Below are positions 25,921 to 35,014 of a stretch of 64,000 nt of DNA, one piece after another; the stretch's first letter is position 1, and every line of letters starts with the position of its first letter. Where the stretch lies: contig NZ_BJUY01000005.1 of NCBI RefSeq assembly GCF_007988865.1, forward strand, positions 56,939-120,938. The letters are read 5' to 3'. Under the pieces are notes generated by a model. That model was not told the DNA's origin. It saw only the letters and a list, made by a program, of their open reading frames with translations, and searched no databases. The DNA is from Alkalibacterium kapii (GTDB lineage Bacteria; Bacillota; Bacilli; Lactobacillales; Carnobacteriaceae_A). A program made the position numbers and the translations under genes.

Positions 25921-26895
25921 TTATAGCTCTAATTCTGTTTTTAAATGACTCTGGACGCGGCTAATTTCTTCGTCCGGGATAATTTCGTAGTAAATCCCAT
26001 TCATCATCGTGCCGCTTCCGGCAAGCTGATCCTGTTCGATGTTTTTCGCCGCCCCACGGTAATTGCTGAAGAGATCCTGCATTTCAGCAAAACTCATGTT
26101 GGTCTTCATCGAATTGCCAAGTGTGTCTAAAATCCCTCTGTAGTTACGGATCGAATCAACCGAAGCCAGACTCTTCATCGCACCCTCGATGATCTGGCGC
26201 TGACGGAATTGACGTCCGTAGTCACCCTTGGGATCTTTTTTACGCATGCGGATGTAAGCCAAAGCTTTCTCCCCTTCCAGATGCGTCGGTTCCCCTTCCC
26301 TGAACGTGAAGCCGTCCTGACTGAATGAGAGCGGCGGAGTTACTGTGACGCCACCCACCGCATCGACCATCTGCTGCATACTGTCCATGTTTACCGACAC
26401 ATAGTAATCCACCGGCACGTCTAGGAGGTTCTGGACTGAATCCATCGCCATACTGGCTTTACCATAGGCATGGGCGTGGTTTATTTTGTCTTTGATTCCT
26501 CTCCCGATGATTTCAGTATAAGTGTCTCTTGGAATGCTTACGATGCTTGTCTTTTCCGTATTCGGATTGACGGTCACCAGCATCATCGTGTCAGAACGAC
26601 CGTGCTCGACATTGTCGCCGTCGTTATCGATACCCATGATCAAGACCGTAAAGGGATCCTCACCGCTGTCGACATCGACAGGTTTCTCCTGGCGAGCCGC
26701 ATGTTCCTGACGGTCTTCAACCGCCTCGTACATATTGTCCGTCGTACTCTGAAGGTCGCTCCACACCTGCCAGCCGACATAGCCACCGGCAGCTACCAAG
26801 ATGAGCAAAAAGAATAAGACGATTTTTAAAACGATTTTACTTGCTGTTTTCTTGTTATTTTTACTGTTTCTTTCAGAACGCGTTTGCTTGTTCAT
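25921..26895 (-). CDS. LytR-CpsA-Psr (LCP) family glycopolymer ligase, copy 2
   Basis: A 324-residue paralogue of the preceding LCP protein, with the same layout: short basic N-terminus, one helix (VLFFLLILVAAGGYVGWQVW, about 23-42) and an extracytoplasmic catalytic domain with FTVLIMGIDNDGDNVEHGRSDTMML, IVSIPRDTYTEI and KINHAHAYGK. An earlier in-frame start 25 codons upstream has no ribosome binding site; the ATG at 26895 follows AGCAGGAA. Having two ligases next to three polymer systems suggests divided acceptor or substrate preference (inference). Confidence 0.9.
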   Translation of the reverse strand: MNKQTRSERNSKNNKKTASKIVLKIVLFFLLILVAAGGYVGWQVWSDLQSTTDNMYEAVEDRQEHAARQEKPVDVDSGEDPFTVLIMGIDNDGDNVEHGRSDTMMLVTVNPNTEKTSIVSIPRDTYTEIIGRGIKDKINHAHAYGKASMAMDSVQNLLDVPVDYYVSVNMDSMQQMVDAVGGVTVTPPLSFSQDGFTFREGEPTHLEGEKALAYIRMRKKDPKGDYGRQFRQRQIIEGAMKSLASVDSIRNYRGILDTLGNSMKTNMSFAEMQDLFSNYRGAAKNIEQDQLAGSGTMMNGIYYEIIPDEEISRVQSHLKTELEL

Positions 26896-26929
26896 AAGAT
26901 TCCTGCTTTCTTCTTTTTCTATCTTTCCT

Positions 26930-26958
26930 ATTTTACCAGTTTTTCCGAGCAACTCAAT
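26930..26958 (-). promoter_or_regulatory. Promoter of LCP copy 2
   Basis: TTGAGT (26953-26958), a 17-bp spacer ending in TGG, and TAAAAT (26930-26935) on the minus strand, 35 bp upstream of the ATG. Confidence 0.5.
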
Positions 26959-26996
26959 AGGCATGACCAATATTTCACTAAATCATCACACATGCA

Positions 26997-27035
26997 AAAA
27001 GACTGTCATCTCCGTTAAGAGACAACAGTCTTTTA
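26997..27035 (-). terminator. Terminator after the glucosaminidase-repeat gene
   Basis: Long hairpin with arms AAAAGACTGT and ACAGTCTTTT plus an inner GAGA/TCTC pairing, followed on the minus strand by TTTTTGCATG; 10 bp past the stop at 27045. Confidence 0.8.
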
Positions 27036-27044
27036 GATTAACGA

Positions 27045-30000
27045 TTACTGATTATAGACAGGAATGTCAAAGTTCAGATGCAGATCGTATCTCTGAGAAA
27101 CTTCGACCAGTGTATTCAATGTATGAGTCTGCTTGTATGCCCAGCCGATGTCTGTCGCATACTGGTGTGCACCAGGATCAAGCGGGTTCCATCTCATTTT
27201 GTACAAGGTGTCCTGCTTATGTGTGGCGTGGTTCACGTACTGTTTGGAAATCCATTCAGCACCGCCCATGATTGCTTTGTCCACTGAGTCCCAGCCCATC
27301 TTGTAGGCATATTCAGAACCTGATTTGAGCGGCGAACTATCAAAGGCTGCGATACCGAACATATTGTAGACCTTCTTCGGTTCAACAGCTTTTCCGTCTA
27401 CTTCTGAGACAACAATGCCTTTCGCCAGAGATGACGAGCCGTTCCCTGTTTCAAGCTTCGCGTGAGCTAGCAGATAGATCTCGTTGATATTGTAGCGCTG
27501 GCTTGCTTCCAAGAAGATATGTCCTTTCCCAGTCAATACGCCGCTGTTCCCGATCTCTTCGTTTAGCCTCGTTTCATCAATACCTGACGAACCGGACAGT
27601 TTCAAGAATTGCAGCAGGTCTTTATCAAGGGTATTTGAAACGGTGACATACTCGCCTGAGACCCAGCCATGCTGGCCATTGCCTAAGTCGAGCTGATACC
27701 AGCCACCGCTGCCTTTGAGGATCGTGTAGCGCTGTCCGCTGTGCACCTGCGTGACGATGCTGTGGCTCGTTCCAGGCCCTTGTCTGACATTTAATGTGCC
27801 GACTATGATGCGTGCTACCGGATTGTAAGCATCATTAAAGTCATGCTTGATGCTTTCCTTGCTGTCTTTTTGTACATAAACGCCTGAGACCCAACCTGTA
27901 CGGTTCTGACCAGAAACGACATACATGATTTCGTACCAGCCGTTTGCTTCACCGATGATCGTCACTTCTTTACCGTTGTACACCATATCGATTGCACTAT
28001 GACTCGTGCCACTTCCGCTGCGGACATTCAGAGCACTGGCTGTAACGATGCCGGTCACTTTAGCTAGTTCCTTATCGTAGTCGATGCTCTTAATGAAGTT
28101 ATCCGGGTTCAGATAGTATTCAGTCTGAGCGCGTGAAGCATTCACCCATTTACCGCCTGACTGCGTCTGGGGTGCACGTCTCATCTGCTCATCCAGTGCC
28201 TCATCAAGTGATTCGTAATAATAAGAGTTCTGGTAGGACGCATGGTTCGGAATAAGATCATTCATAGCCAGGATCTTGTATTTTTCGGCAATGTCTTCAT
28301 CATCATACAGATCAGACGGGCCAGTGATCAACAAATCATAGCGCTGGATCGCACGGTCATACTGATAGTCCTTGTGAAGAGCGATCGCATCAGCCAGGAT
28401 GATCTCGGCCTGTTTAGTGATATAGTCTGAAATACGGTCATCTTCCGGATGATCGATGGTGGCTTTTGCGGCCATCTCCCAGGCGATGATCTGATTCTTT
28501 TCTTTTAGTATCTCCTGATAGACATAATCAGAATCAAGATACTTCAACATTTCTTCTTTAGAGTTAAATGCGCGTTCATACAAGTCGTTCGGCATCCATG
28601 GTGCATTAAGAATCTTATCATAATACTGAATCGAGCTTGATGCCTTTCCTTTAGATTCAAGACTATCCGCGTAGTTCAAGTTACGCACAGCTGCTTTCCG
28701 GATCGCATCCTGGAATCGGCTATCAGTCGGGTACTTCGTATACCCTTCGATCGCCTTGTTCCAAGCTTCTGAGACATAGGGGGAATCGACAGAGGCATTA
28801 TAAAGAGCCGTTTTGTCTTCTTCTTCAATGACTTTAAGCATACGCGCTTTGGAATCTGTCGCTCTCTTGATCAAAGTGTCTGTCATCCACGGTGCATCGA
28901 TCGTTCGGGCGTAATAAGGAATCGCATTCGTGGCTTTACCTTTTGCTTCCAGAGAGTCCGCGTAATTTAGACTGCGGATCGCGGCTTTTTCGATCGCATC
29001 TTTGAAACGGGCATCATTTGGATATTTGTTATAGCCTTCGAGTGCCGTATACCAAGATGTCGAAACAGAACCCGACCCTACAGATTCTTGATACAGAGTT
29101 TCTTTTTCTGCTTCTTCAATAGCCTGTGATACACGTGCTTGAGATGTCTCTGCACGGTCCTTTAATGCCGAAGTCAGCCAAGGACTTTCAAGCGTACGGC
29201 CATAATAAGCTAAGGCGCCATCTAAATTGCCTTTGTCTTCCAGGGAGTCGGCATAGTTCAAACTACGGACGCCGGCTTTTTCGATCGCATCTTTGAAGCG
29301 AGCATCCCCTGGATATTTGTTATAGCCTTCGAGTGCTTTATACCAGGCAGTTGAAACAGATCCGGAACTCACTGACGCTTGATACAACGCTTCCTTATCC
29401 GTTTCTTCGATAGCTCTTGACACACGTGTCTTAGATGTTTCTGCTCTATTTCTTAGCGTAGTAGTGAGCCATGGACTGTCTAGTGTACGATCATAGTACG
29501 CAAGCGCACTAGCTAGATCGTTTCTCTCTTCCAGCGAATCAGCATAATTCAAGCTTCGCACCGCTGCTTTTTCGATCGCATATTCAAAACGGTTATCGTC
29601 TGGATAAGTATTATATCCTTCTACGGCTGTATACCAGGCTTCGGTGACTGAACCGGAGTTGATCGATGTGTTATATAATTCATCAGCTTTTTCCGAACTG
29701 GAAGGTTTCATCAATGATTCCTCCACAGCTGTAATTGAATCAGTCGCTCGTATTGTGAGTGCTTCTGTCAGCCAAGGGCTGTCCAGCGTTCGCTTGTAGT
29801 AAGCTAGTGCACTGTCCGTCTTATCTCTTGATGCCAGCGAATCGGCATAGTTAAGACTACGACCAGCAGCTTTTTCGATCGCATATTCAAAGCGTTTGTC
29901 ATTCGGATACTTGGTGTATCCTTCTATGGCTGTGTACCAGGCCTCTGTGACTGAGCTTGATTCAATAGACGTGTTATAAAGCGCATCTGCATCAGATGTG

Positions 30001-30839
30001 CTGGACGTCGTCATGAAAGTTGCCTGTTCTTTGCTTGCTTTCTCTTCGGGTTCAGCTACCGCTTCAGTTACCGGTTCAGCTGTTTTTTCTACTTCTTCGG
30101 TAATTTCAGCTGACACTTCTTCTGTTTCTTCTTGAGTTGAAATTAGTGTATCTTCTGCTTCACTGTCCGCAGATTCCTCGGTTTCTGACAGCTTAATATA
30201 CGGTTCAGTTTCTTCGACCACTTCACTTTCAAGATCCTCTGAAGCTGCTTCTTCCGTCTCTGCCAGCTGGTCTTCTTCCGGTGCTTCGCTTACATGCTCA
30301 GACAGTTCCGATAGATTTTCAGAAGATTCCTCGACTGGCTCCGTACTGTTTTGAGTATTCTCTTCCATCATCACTATTTGATCTACATCGCTCTCAGTTA
30401 GAACACTAACTGACCGAAGTTCGATTATCTGTTCTTCAGTTAGCGTGAACTCTTCTGGAGATGTTTCATTCAAAGCAAGCTGTCCATTTTTATGTAAATA
30501 CGCTTTAACCGTATCATCCAGTTCAGGATATGTACCCAAGATGCGGTAAAGAGCTTGTGCTTCCGTGTAATCTTCGTTTATATGTAACGTCTGTGTGATT
30601 TCTATCACTGTGTAAAGCGATAAGTCTTCAGATCCTATTTGCTCTATATGCGGTGATAAAATCTCTAATAATTCGTCACGGTTCTCTTTTACGATCGGTG
30701 CTTGTTCAATCTGTTCAGTTACGTCGGGCGTCTCAGCTTCTTGTGCTTCTGCTTCCATTGCCGGGGCTAAGGCAGCTAATATAGCACTGCTGTAAATAAG
30801 GCTTTTGACCCTGACATTCATACTTCTATAGTGTTTCAC
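27045..30839 (-). CDS. Secreted repeat protein with two SH3b domains and a C-terminal glucosaminidase domain
   Basis: A 1264-residue exported protein, probably a peptidoglycan hydrolase. The N-terminus carries a signal peptide (VKSLIYSSAILAALAPAMEAEA). Residues of about 140-275 form a very acidic Glu/Ser/Thr-rich stretch. From about 285 to 880 there are five clear repeats of about 97 residues and a sixth degenerate one, each with WYTA.EGY.KYP.D.RF, RSLNYADSLE and ALAYY.RTL.SPW. Two bacterial SH3 domains follow (LNVRSGSGTSHS and LNVRQGPGTSHS starts), then a GH73-like lysozyme/glucosaminidase domain with LLAHAKLETGNGSSSLA providing the catalytic Glu and YNMFGIAAFD. GTG at 30839 is chosen as start because GGTGGAG lies 7 nt upstream. 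It stands between terminators, next to the LCP ligases. Confidence 0.82.
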   Translation of the reverse strand: MKHYRSMNVRVKSLIYSSAILAALAPAMEAEAQEAETPDVTEQIEQAPIVKENRDELLEILSPHIEQIGSEDLSLYTVIEITQTLHINEDYTEAQALYRILGTYPELDDTVKAYLHKNGQLALNETSPEEFTLTEEQIIELRSVSVLTESDVDQIVMMEENTQNSTEPVEESSENLSELSEHVSEAPEEDQLAETEEAASEDLESEVVEETEPYIKLSETEESADSEAEDTLISTQEETEEVSAEITEEVEKTAEPVTEAVAEPEEKASKEQATFMTTSSTSDADALYNTSIESSSVTEAWYTAIEGYTKYPNDKRFEYAIEKAAGRSLNYADSLASRDKTDSALAYYKRTLDSPWLTEALTIRATDSITAVEESLMKPSSSEKADELYNTSINSGSVTEAWYTAVEGYNTYPDDNRFEYAIEKAAVRSLNYADSLEERNDLASALAYYDRTLDSPWLTTTLRNRAETSKTRVSRAIEETDKEALYQASVSSGSVSTAWYKALEGYNKYPGDARFKDAIEKAGVRSLNYADSLEDKGNLDGALAYYGRTLESPWLTSALKDRAETSQARVSQAIEEAEKETLYQESVGSGSVSTSWYTALEGYNKYPNDARFKDAIEKAAIRSLNYADSLEAKGKATNAIPYYARTIDAPWMTDTLIKRATDSKARMLKVIEEEDKTALYNASVDSPYVSEAWNKAIEGYTKYPTDSRFQDAIRKAAVRNLNYADSLESKGKASSSIQYYDKILNAPWMPNDLYERAFNSKEEMLKYLDSDYVYQEILKEKNQIIAWEMAAKATIDHPEDDRISDYITKQAEIILADAIALHKDYQYDRAIQRYDLLITGPSDLYDDEDIAEKYKILAMNDLIPNHASYQNSYYYESLDEALDEQMRRAPQTQSGGKWVNASRAQTEYYLNPDNFIKSIDYDKELAKVTGIVTASALNVRSGSGTSHSAIDMVYNGKEVTIIGEANGWYEIMYVVSGQNRTGWVSGVYVQKDSKESIKHDFNDAYNPVARIIVGTLNVRQGPGTSHSIVTQVHSGQRYTILKGSGGWYQLDLGNGQHGWVSGEYVTVSNTLDKDLLQFLKLSGSSGIDETRLNEEIGNSGVLTGKGHIFLEASQRYNINEIYLLAHAKLETGNGSSSLAKGIVVSEVDGKAVEPKKVYNMFGIAAFDSSPLKSGSEYAYKMGWDSVDKAIMGGAEWISKQYVNHATHKQDTLYKMRWNPLDPGAHQYATDIGWAYKQTHTLNTLVEVSQRYDLHLNFDIPVYNQ

Positions 30840-30894
30840 TCTAACTCCACCCTTCAATTGTAATTATTTATAGTTCAACTTTGTATCCAAGTGA

Positions 30895-30903
30895 ATTATA
30901 TCA
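30895..30903 (-). promoter_or_regulatory. Extended -10 element upstream of the repeat/glucosaminidase gene
   Basis: TGATATAAT on the minus strand, 56 bp before the GTG start, within the AT-rich gap 30840-31056. No good -35 is seen. Confidence 0.45.
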
Positions 30904-31056
30904 TAAAGATATAAATATACAGTGATTTTATTAAAATAATTGTATTAATATACTCAAATGGTACAATTATTTGACAAATGAGAATCATAGGATAATAAAT
31001 ACTCATTTGTCACATTTGAGTCACCGATTTATATACATGGACTCCATAATTACACA

Positions 31057-31111
31057 AAAAGAACCATTAGACCGGCTCGAGACCTAAGTCTCTTCCATCT
31101 GATGGTTCTTT
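31057..31111 (-). terminator. Terminator at the end of polysaccharide cluster 2B
   Basis: Stem AAAGAACCAT.AGA with TCT.ATGGTTCTTT and a 26-nt loop, followed on the minus strand by TTTTTGTG. It lies 7 bp past the stop of the last glycosyltransferase gene (31118) and ends the long cluster 2 unit. Confidence 0.75.
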
Positions 31112-31117
31112 CGAACC

Positions 31118-32299
31118 TCAAGGGTTAACGTATTGATTTTTGTTTAGAGCCTTTACGTAAGCAGCTGTTTCAATGTCGACGATTTTATCCCAGTCGAACT
31201 TCGCCAGTACACGTTCTCTGTACCTTGAAGAATCAGACTCACTGCTCAAAATCTCAGCTACGCGACTCCCCATTAATTCAGGCAGATCATCGGTGAAGGC
31301 AATGAGGTTTTCTTCAAAACTGATCGCTTCAGGTATCCCACCAACTGCCGAGCCGACTGCAGGAATCCCCATGGCATTTGCCTCAAGTGCGATCATACCC
31401 AAGCCTTCATTTCTGCTTGGTACGACCAAGACATCCATCGTCTTGAGCAGCTCGGGCACATCATCGTAATCAACGAGGCCCGGCATCTCGACATCCAGAT
31501 CCCGCTCTTTAAAAGCCTGCTCCAGCTGATTTCTCAGCGGTCCATCCCCAATGACGAAAAAGTCTGTTTCTCCATTGTATTTTTCAATACATTTGAAAAT
31601 ATCAGGCAGCAGATCTGCTCCTTTCACTTTCTTCAGCGTACCGACAAACCCTACTCGGTTGTAGTTTCGTTTGTCTTTTTGAGAAAACAGCTTGGTGTCT
31701 ACGCCGTTATAAGTTATCAACGCGTTTTTACCCGAATACCCTAAGGTTATAGCCTGTTCAAGGAGCTGACTGCTGACGAAGAAGCACCTTTCAGCCTGTT
31801 CCATCGCTTCGACCAAGCGTGAGCGATTATGCTTCCAGACTTTATTGACGTCGCTTCCGTGCAGCGTGATGAAATAAGGCTTATTCAGTTGTCGGCTCAG
31901 TTCGTAGGCAATGTAGCCATTCACCCAGCCGAAATGCGCATGGATGATATCCGCCCTTTCCAGCTCCTCTTTATAGTGCTTAAGGTAGTGTCTGATCATA
32001 CCGTTCTCTGTACTTTTCAGTTTCAGTACTCGTTTGAAATAGAAGAAAATCGTGCGCTTAAAATTGGTATTGTTAATCTCGACATTTTTATAGGTGCTTA
32101 TATCCGGTTTCTTCAATCGGCTGTCTTTTCTGTTTAGCACTTTTTTCACTAAATTAATGACCGCACTGTCGTAGAAATTGTTATTGATGACGAAAACATC
32201 ATCCACTTGTTCCTTGACTCTGCTGATCCGCTCGAAGGTTGCTTTAAACAGACCTCCTTTGACATGCAGATTCAAATTCGCGATGTAGACTATCTTCAT
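31118..32299 (-). CDS. Family 4 glycosyltransferase
   Basis: A 393-residue GT-B enzyme. Motifs include HVKGGLFKATFERIS near the N-terminus, IIHAHFGWVNGYIAYELS, FITLHGSDVNKVWKH, RVGFVGTLKKVKGADLLPDIF and NEGLGMIALEANAMGIPAVGSAVGG carrying the EX7E donor motif. Cytosolic, probably membrane-associated. It is the last gene of cluster 2B, 15 bp after the GT2 gene. Confidence 0.87.
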   Translation of the reverse strand: MKIVYIANLNLHVKGGLFKATFERISRVKEQVDDVFVINNNFYDSAVINLVKKVLNRKDSRLKKPDISTYKNVEINNTNFKRTIFFYFKRVLKLKSTENGMIRHYLKHYKEELERADIIHAHFGWVNGYIAYELSRQLNKPYFITLHGSDVNKVWKHNRSRLVEAMEQAERCFFVSSQLLEQAITLGYSGKNALITYNGVDTKLFSQKDKRNYNRVGFVGTLKKVKGADLLPDIFKCIEKYNGETDFFVIGDGPLRNQLEQAFKERDLDVEMPGLVDYDDVPELLKTMDVLVVPSRNEGLGMIALEANAMGIPAVGSAVGGIPEAISFEENLIAFTDDLPELMGSRVAEILSSESDSSRYRERVLAKFDWDKIVDIETAAYVKALNKNQYVNP

Positions 32300-32314
32300 T
32301 TTACCCCACCCTAC

Positions 32315-33334
32315 TTATTCGTGAGAACGGCGATTGATCCGGTCCCGCCTGTTCAGTTTAGCTGTCTGAATCCAGCTGTACAGTTCACTCTTGAAAAGCA
32401 AAGGAAACATCAGCTTCGTCTTGACGATACTGTATTTTTTGGACTGGAATCGTTCTAGGACCGACTCTCTTTTTATTGCTTTAAGTTCCCTAGCCAGTCG
32501 GTCATAGGTTTGTTTCCGTTCCTTTTTATCTTCGATCTGCGGTATCTTCGCCAGCTGATCGGCATAATACTTGAATTTCAATGTCTTGAAGAGACGCTCA
32601 TCGTATCGACTGTTCTGACGATAAAAGTCTTCCACATCTTCCACGCTTCTGATCGTTTCCAGAATTACGGGGGACACGGTATGGCTGATACTGTTCAAAC
32701 GTATACGGTATAGATAAGTTGTGTCAGAAAGCGTACAGACCTTGTCAGCATAGAGCAGGAGCTTCAAATAAAAGTTCAGGTCCTGCGCCCGTTTCAAGTC
32801 GCTGAAAAACAGATCCTTTTCTCTAAGCAGCTCGGCATTATACAGTTTGTTTCCTGGCATCGGCGACAATAAAAACAGAGTATCCAGATGCTCGTCCACC
32901 TCGTAGATCTCATCTTTTTCGTACTGCATCTTTTTCGTCTCCAGCGGCATGCCCTGTTCATCGATTGTGTCATACTGGCCGATCACTAGATCCGCATCCT
33001 GCTTTTCAGCCACAAGGTACAATAACTCTATGGCATTTGTCTTTAAGATGTCATCGGAATCGACAAAGAGCGCATACTGTCCATGTGATTCTCTGAAACC
33101 GTAGTTCCTTGCGGCTGGTGCCCCCTGATTTTTCTGGATAAAATAACGGAAACGCGCATCTTTCTCACAGAACTCCTGAGCGATCACTGCAGACTGATCC
33201 GTCGATCCGTCGTCCACCAGCAGTACTTCTAAATTAGTGTGGGTTTGAGCCGCGATCGTTTCCAGATTCACTCTCAAGTACTCTTCAGCGTTATAAATCG
33301 GCATAATGATCGAAACTAACTTCTGTTCACTCAT
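32315..33334 (-). CDS. Family 2 glycosyltransferase
   Basis: A 339-residue GT-A enzyme: VSIIMPIYNAEEYLRVNLETIAAQ, LLVDDGSTDQSA, GAPAARNYGF and ALFVDSDDIL with the DxDD donor motif near residue 95. The C-terminal basic half (residues 240-339) has no membrane helix and no second catalytic domain. AAAGGAG precedes the ATG. The sugar specificity is unknown. Confidence 0.87.
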   Translation of the reverse strand: MSEQKLVSIIMPIYNAEEYLRVNLETIAAQTHTNLEVLLVDDGSTDQSAVIAQEFCEKDARFRYFIQKNQGAPAARNYGFRESHGQYALFVDSDDILKTNAIELLYLVAEKQDADLVIGQYDTIDEQGMPLETKKMQYEKDEIYEVDEHLDTLFLLSPMPGNKLYNAELLREKDLFFSDLKRAQDLNFYLKLLLYADKVCTLSDTTYLYRIRLNSISHTVSPVILETIRSVEDVEDFYRQNSRYDERLFKTLKFKYYADQLAKIPQIEDKKERKQTYDRLARELKAIKRESVLERFQSKKYSIVKTKLMFPLLFKSELYSWIQTAKLNRRDRINRRSHE

Positions 33335-33412
33335 TTTCTAACTCCTTTTAAGACCCTGGTCATTATTCTAGCTGTCAGGTCTTCTCATCGTGTTGGTTAT
33401 TTCTCTTTCATA

Positions 33413-34864
33413 TTAGTGCTGGATTACTTTTTGAATTTTTTTTAGGTAATATTTGAAAAAAGTCGCCCCGTAATAAACATAGGAATTCCGGGTCAGATCA
33501 TTGACTAGACCTGTCCCAGAGGTCAGCGGGATATCCAGCAGTTCCGGCCAGAGTCGACTGATGATCTGCTCATGAAAATCAGTGTCCACTCGCTGTTCTC
33601 TTGGGATGGAGATCCAGCTTTCGATCAGTCGCCGATTGTTGAAAATAAGCACGGGATCACTCATCGTGTCATAGTTGCTCATGTTGTTCGGCAGCCAGCG
33701 CCCCAAACGGCTTTCCCAGAAAAACAAATCAAACAAAGAAACGCCGTTTTCGTGCGCATGCTTTTTGACGTTTTTTCGCCACTGCCGGACGATCCTTTTG
33801 TTTTCATCTGAATAGTTGTGTGTTTTCGTTACAAGATAGTTTGTGGTCGCTAGACTTTCCGGTAATTTCTTACCGAAGTTGCTTTTGACGATCGGTATGA
33901 TGTCCCCAGTAACGAAACGGCTGGATTTTAGTCCAGACTGTTTCAGTGTCAGAGCGTTTTCCAAGATGCGTCGGTTCTGCGTCCCTGAAAAATAGTTAAC
34001 GAACGACTTAAAGGTCTCATCATCCATCTGTACTCTAGGCAGGACTTGATAAGACAGTCCCAGTCTGCTTGTCAGTTGTCTTGGGATCTTTATATCATCC
34101 GGTTCAGCTTCTTTCGGTTGATGATCAAAGGTGTACAGCTGGATCCTGTCCTGGTACTTTTTGAAGAAAGAAAGGATCAGCCGGCTGTCTTTCCCCGCAG
34201 TCAGCGGGATGACAAGATCATCCTCCATCATGTAACTGTCTACGACGTTTTGTGTGAGTGTGATCGTTTCTTTGATGACTTCATCCACGCTTCTTGATTC
34301 AAGCTCTCTGATCGGAAAGAATCGCTTGGCGCGCTGATCTTTCACATTCAGAAAATGGTTGGGGATCACCACTCTTATCCCTTCATACATTGAACGGTCA
34401 TAAGGAAGCGGCTGCTGTTCTTCGGCCTGGCTTTTGATCTCGACGGACGCATCTGACATAGGCAACTCAAGCGCATCAGCGATCGTTTTCTGTTTTGAAG
34501 AAATCAGCCATTTATTTTCTATTACGGAATAAAATATCGGGACCGAACACGTTGCATCGGGAAACAGGATCAATTCCTTTGTGTTTTGATAGATAAGGAC
34601 ATAACGTCCGGCCATATATTCGGTCCACTCGACCAGCTGAACGCTGTCTTTGGCTTGGGCAAGTTTCTCTACGATAGCCTGTTCAGTCAAATCCGGATTC
34701 CGGCTGTCGATGATTTTGCCGTAAGCGATGACCGTCTTTTCACCGTCTGTCGCCTGGGCAGCCAAAGAATCGGTGTCATAGTTGAAAACAAAAGGATCCA
34801 GTTCGATAAAATGTTCGTATGACTGGTCGATCGTCCGCTTCATCAGATAGTTGAATTTCAATGT
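33413..34864 (-). CDS. Asparagine-synthetase-like protein (ATP-PPase fold) in a polysaccharide cluster
   Basis: A protein of about 483 residues related to AsnB. The N-terminal 120 residues look like a class II glutaminase fold (GRYVLIYQNTKELILFPDATCSVPIFYS), but no Cys is available at position 2, so glutamine hydrolysis is not expected. The second part has the pyrophosphate loop as PLTAGKDSRLILS instead of SGGLDS, followed by a typical KIPRQLTSRLG segment. Such AsnB-like proteins adenylate carboxyl groups; with UDP-GlcA/GalA enzymes in the locus, amidation or aminoacylation of a uronic acid is a reasonable guess only. A TTG at 34864 with AAAGGAAA upstream is preferred over the GTG at 34885. 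Confidence 0.7.
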   Translation of the reverse strand, partial: TLKFNYLMKRTIDQSYEHFIELDPFVFNYDTDSLAAQATDGEKTVIAYGKIIDSRNPDLTEQAIVEKLAQAKDSVQLVEWTEYMAGRYVLIYQNTKELILFPDATCSVPIFYSVIENKWLISSKQKTIADALELPMSDASVEIKSQAEEQQPLPYDRSMYEGIRVVIPNHFLNVKDQRAKRFFPIRELESRSVDEVIKETITLTQNVVDSYMMEDDLVIPLTAGKDSRLILSFFKKYQDRIQLYTFDHQPKEAEPDDIKIPRQLTSRLGLSYQVLPRVQMDDETFKSFVNYFSGTQNRRILENALTLKQSGLKSSRFVTGDIIPIVKSNFGKKLPESLATTNYLVTKTHNYSDENKRIVRQWRKNVKKHAHENGVSLFDLFFWESRLGRWLPNNMSNYDTMSDPVLIFNNRRLIESWISIPREQRVDTDFHEQIISRLWPELLDIPLTSGTGLVNDLTRNSYVYYGATFFKYYLKKIQKVIQH

Positions 34865-34930
34865 CAGTTTCCTTTCTTGATGCACAGTCAGCTGCTGTGC
34901 TCTTTTTGTGCCTTTATTATGTATTTAAAT

Positions 34931-34982
34931 AAAGAGACAACTCTCACTACGTAACTTCTTACATAAAGGAGTATGTCTCTTT
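34931..34982 (-). terminator. Hairpin between the nitroreductase-like and AsnB-like genes
   Basis: Perfect 9-bp stem AAAGAGACA/TGTCTCTTT with a long 34-nt loop, then ATTTAAAT on the minus strand. It may attenuate rather than stop transcription, because I see no strong promoter before the next gene. A small GCACAG/CTGTGC hairpin follows at about 34887-34905. Confidence 0.5.
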
Positions 34983-35014
34983 ACTTTTTTTCGATCAGCC
35001 TATCGATCTGCTGA

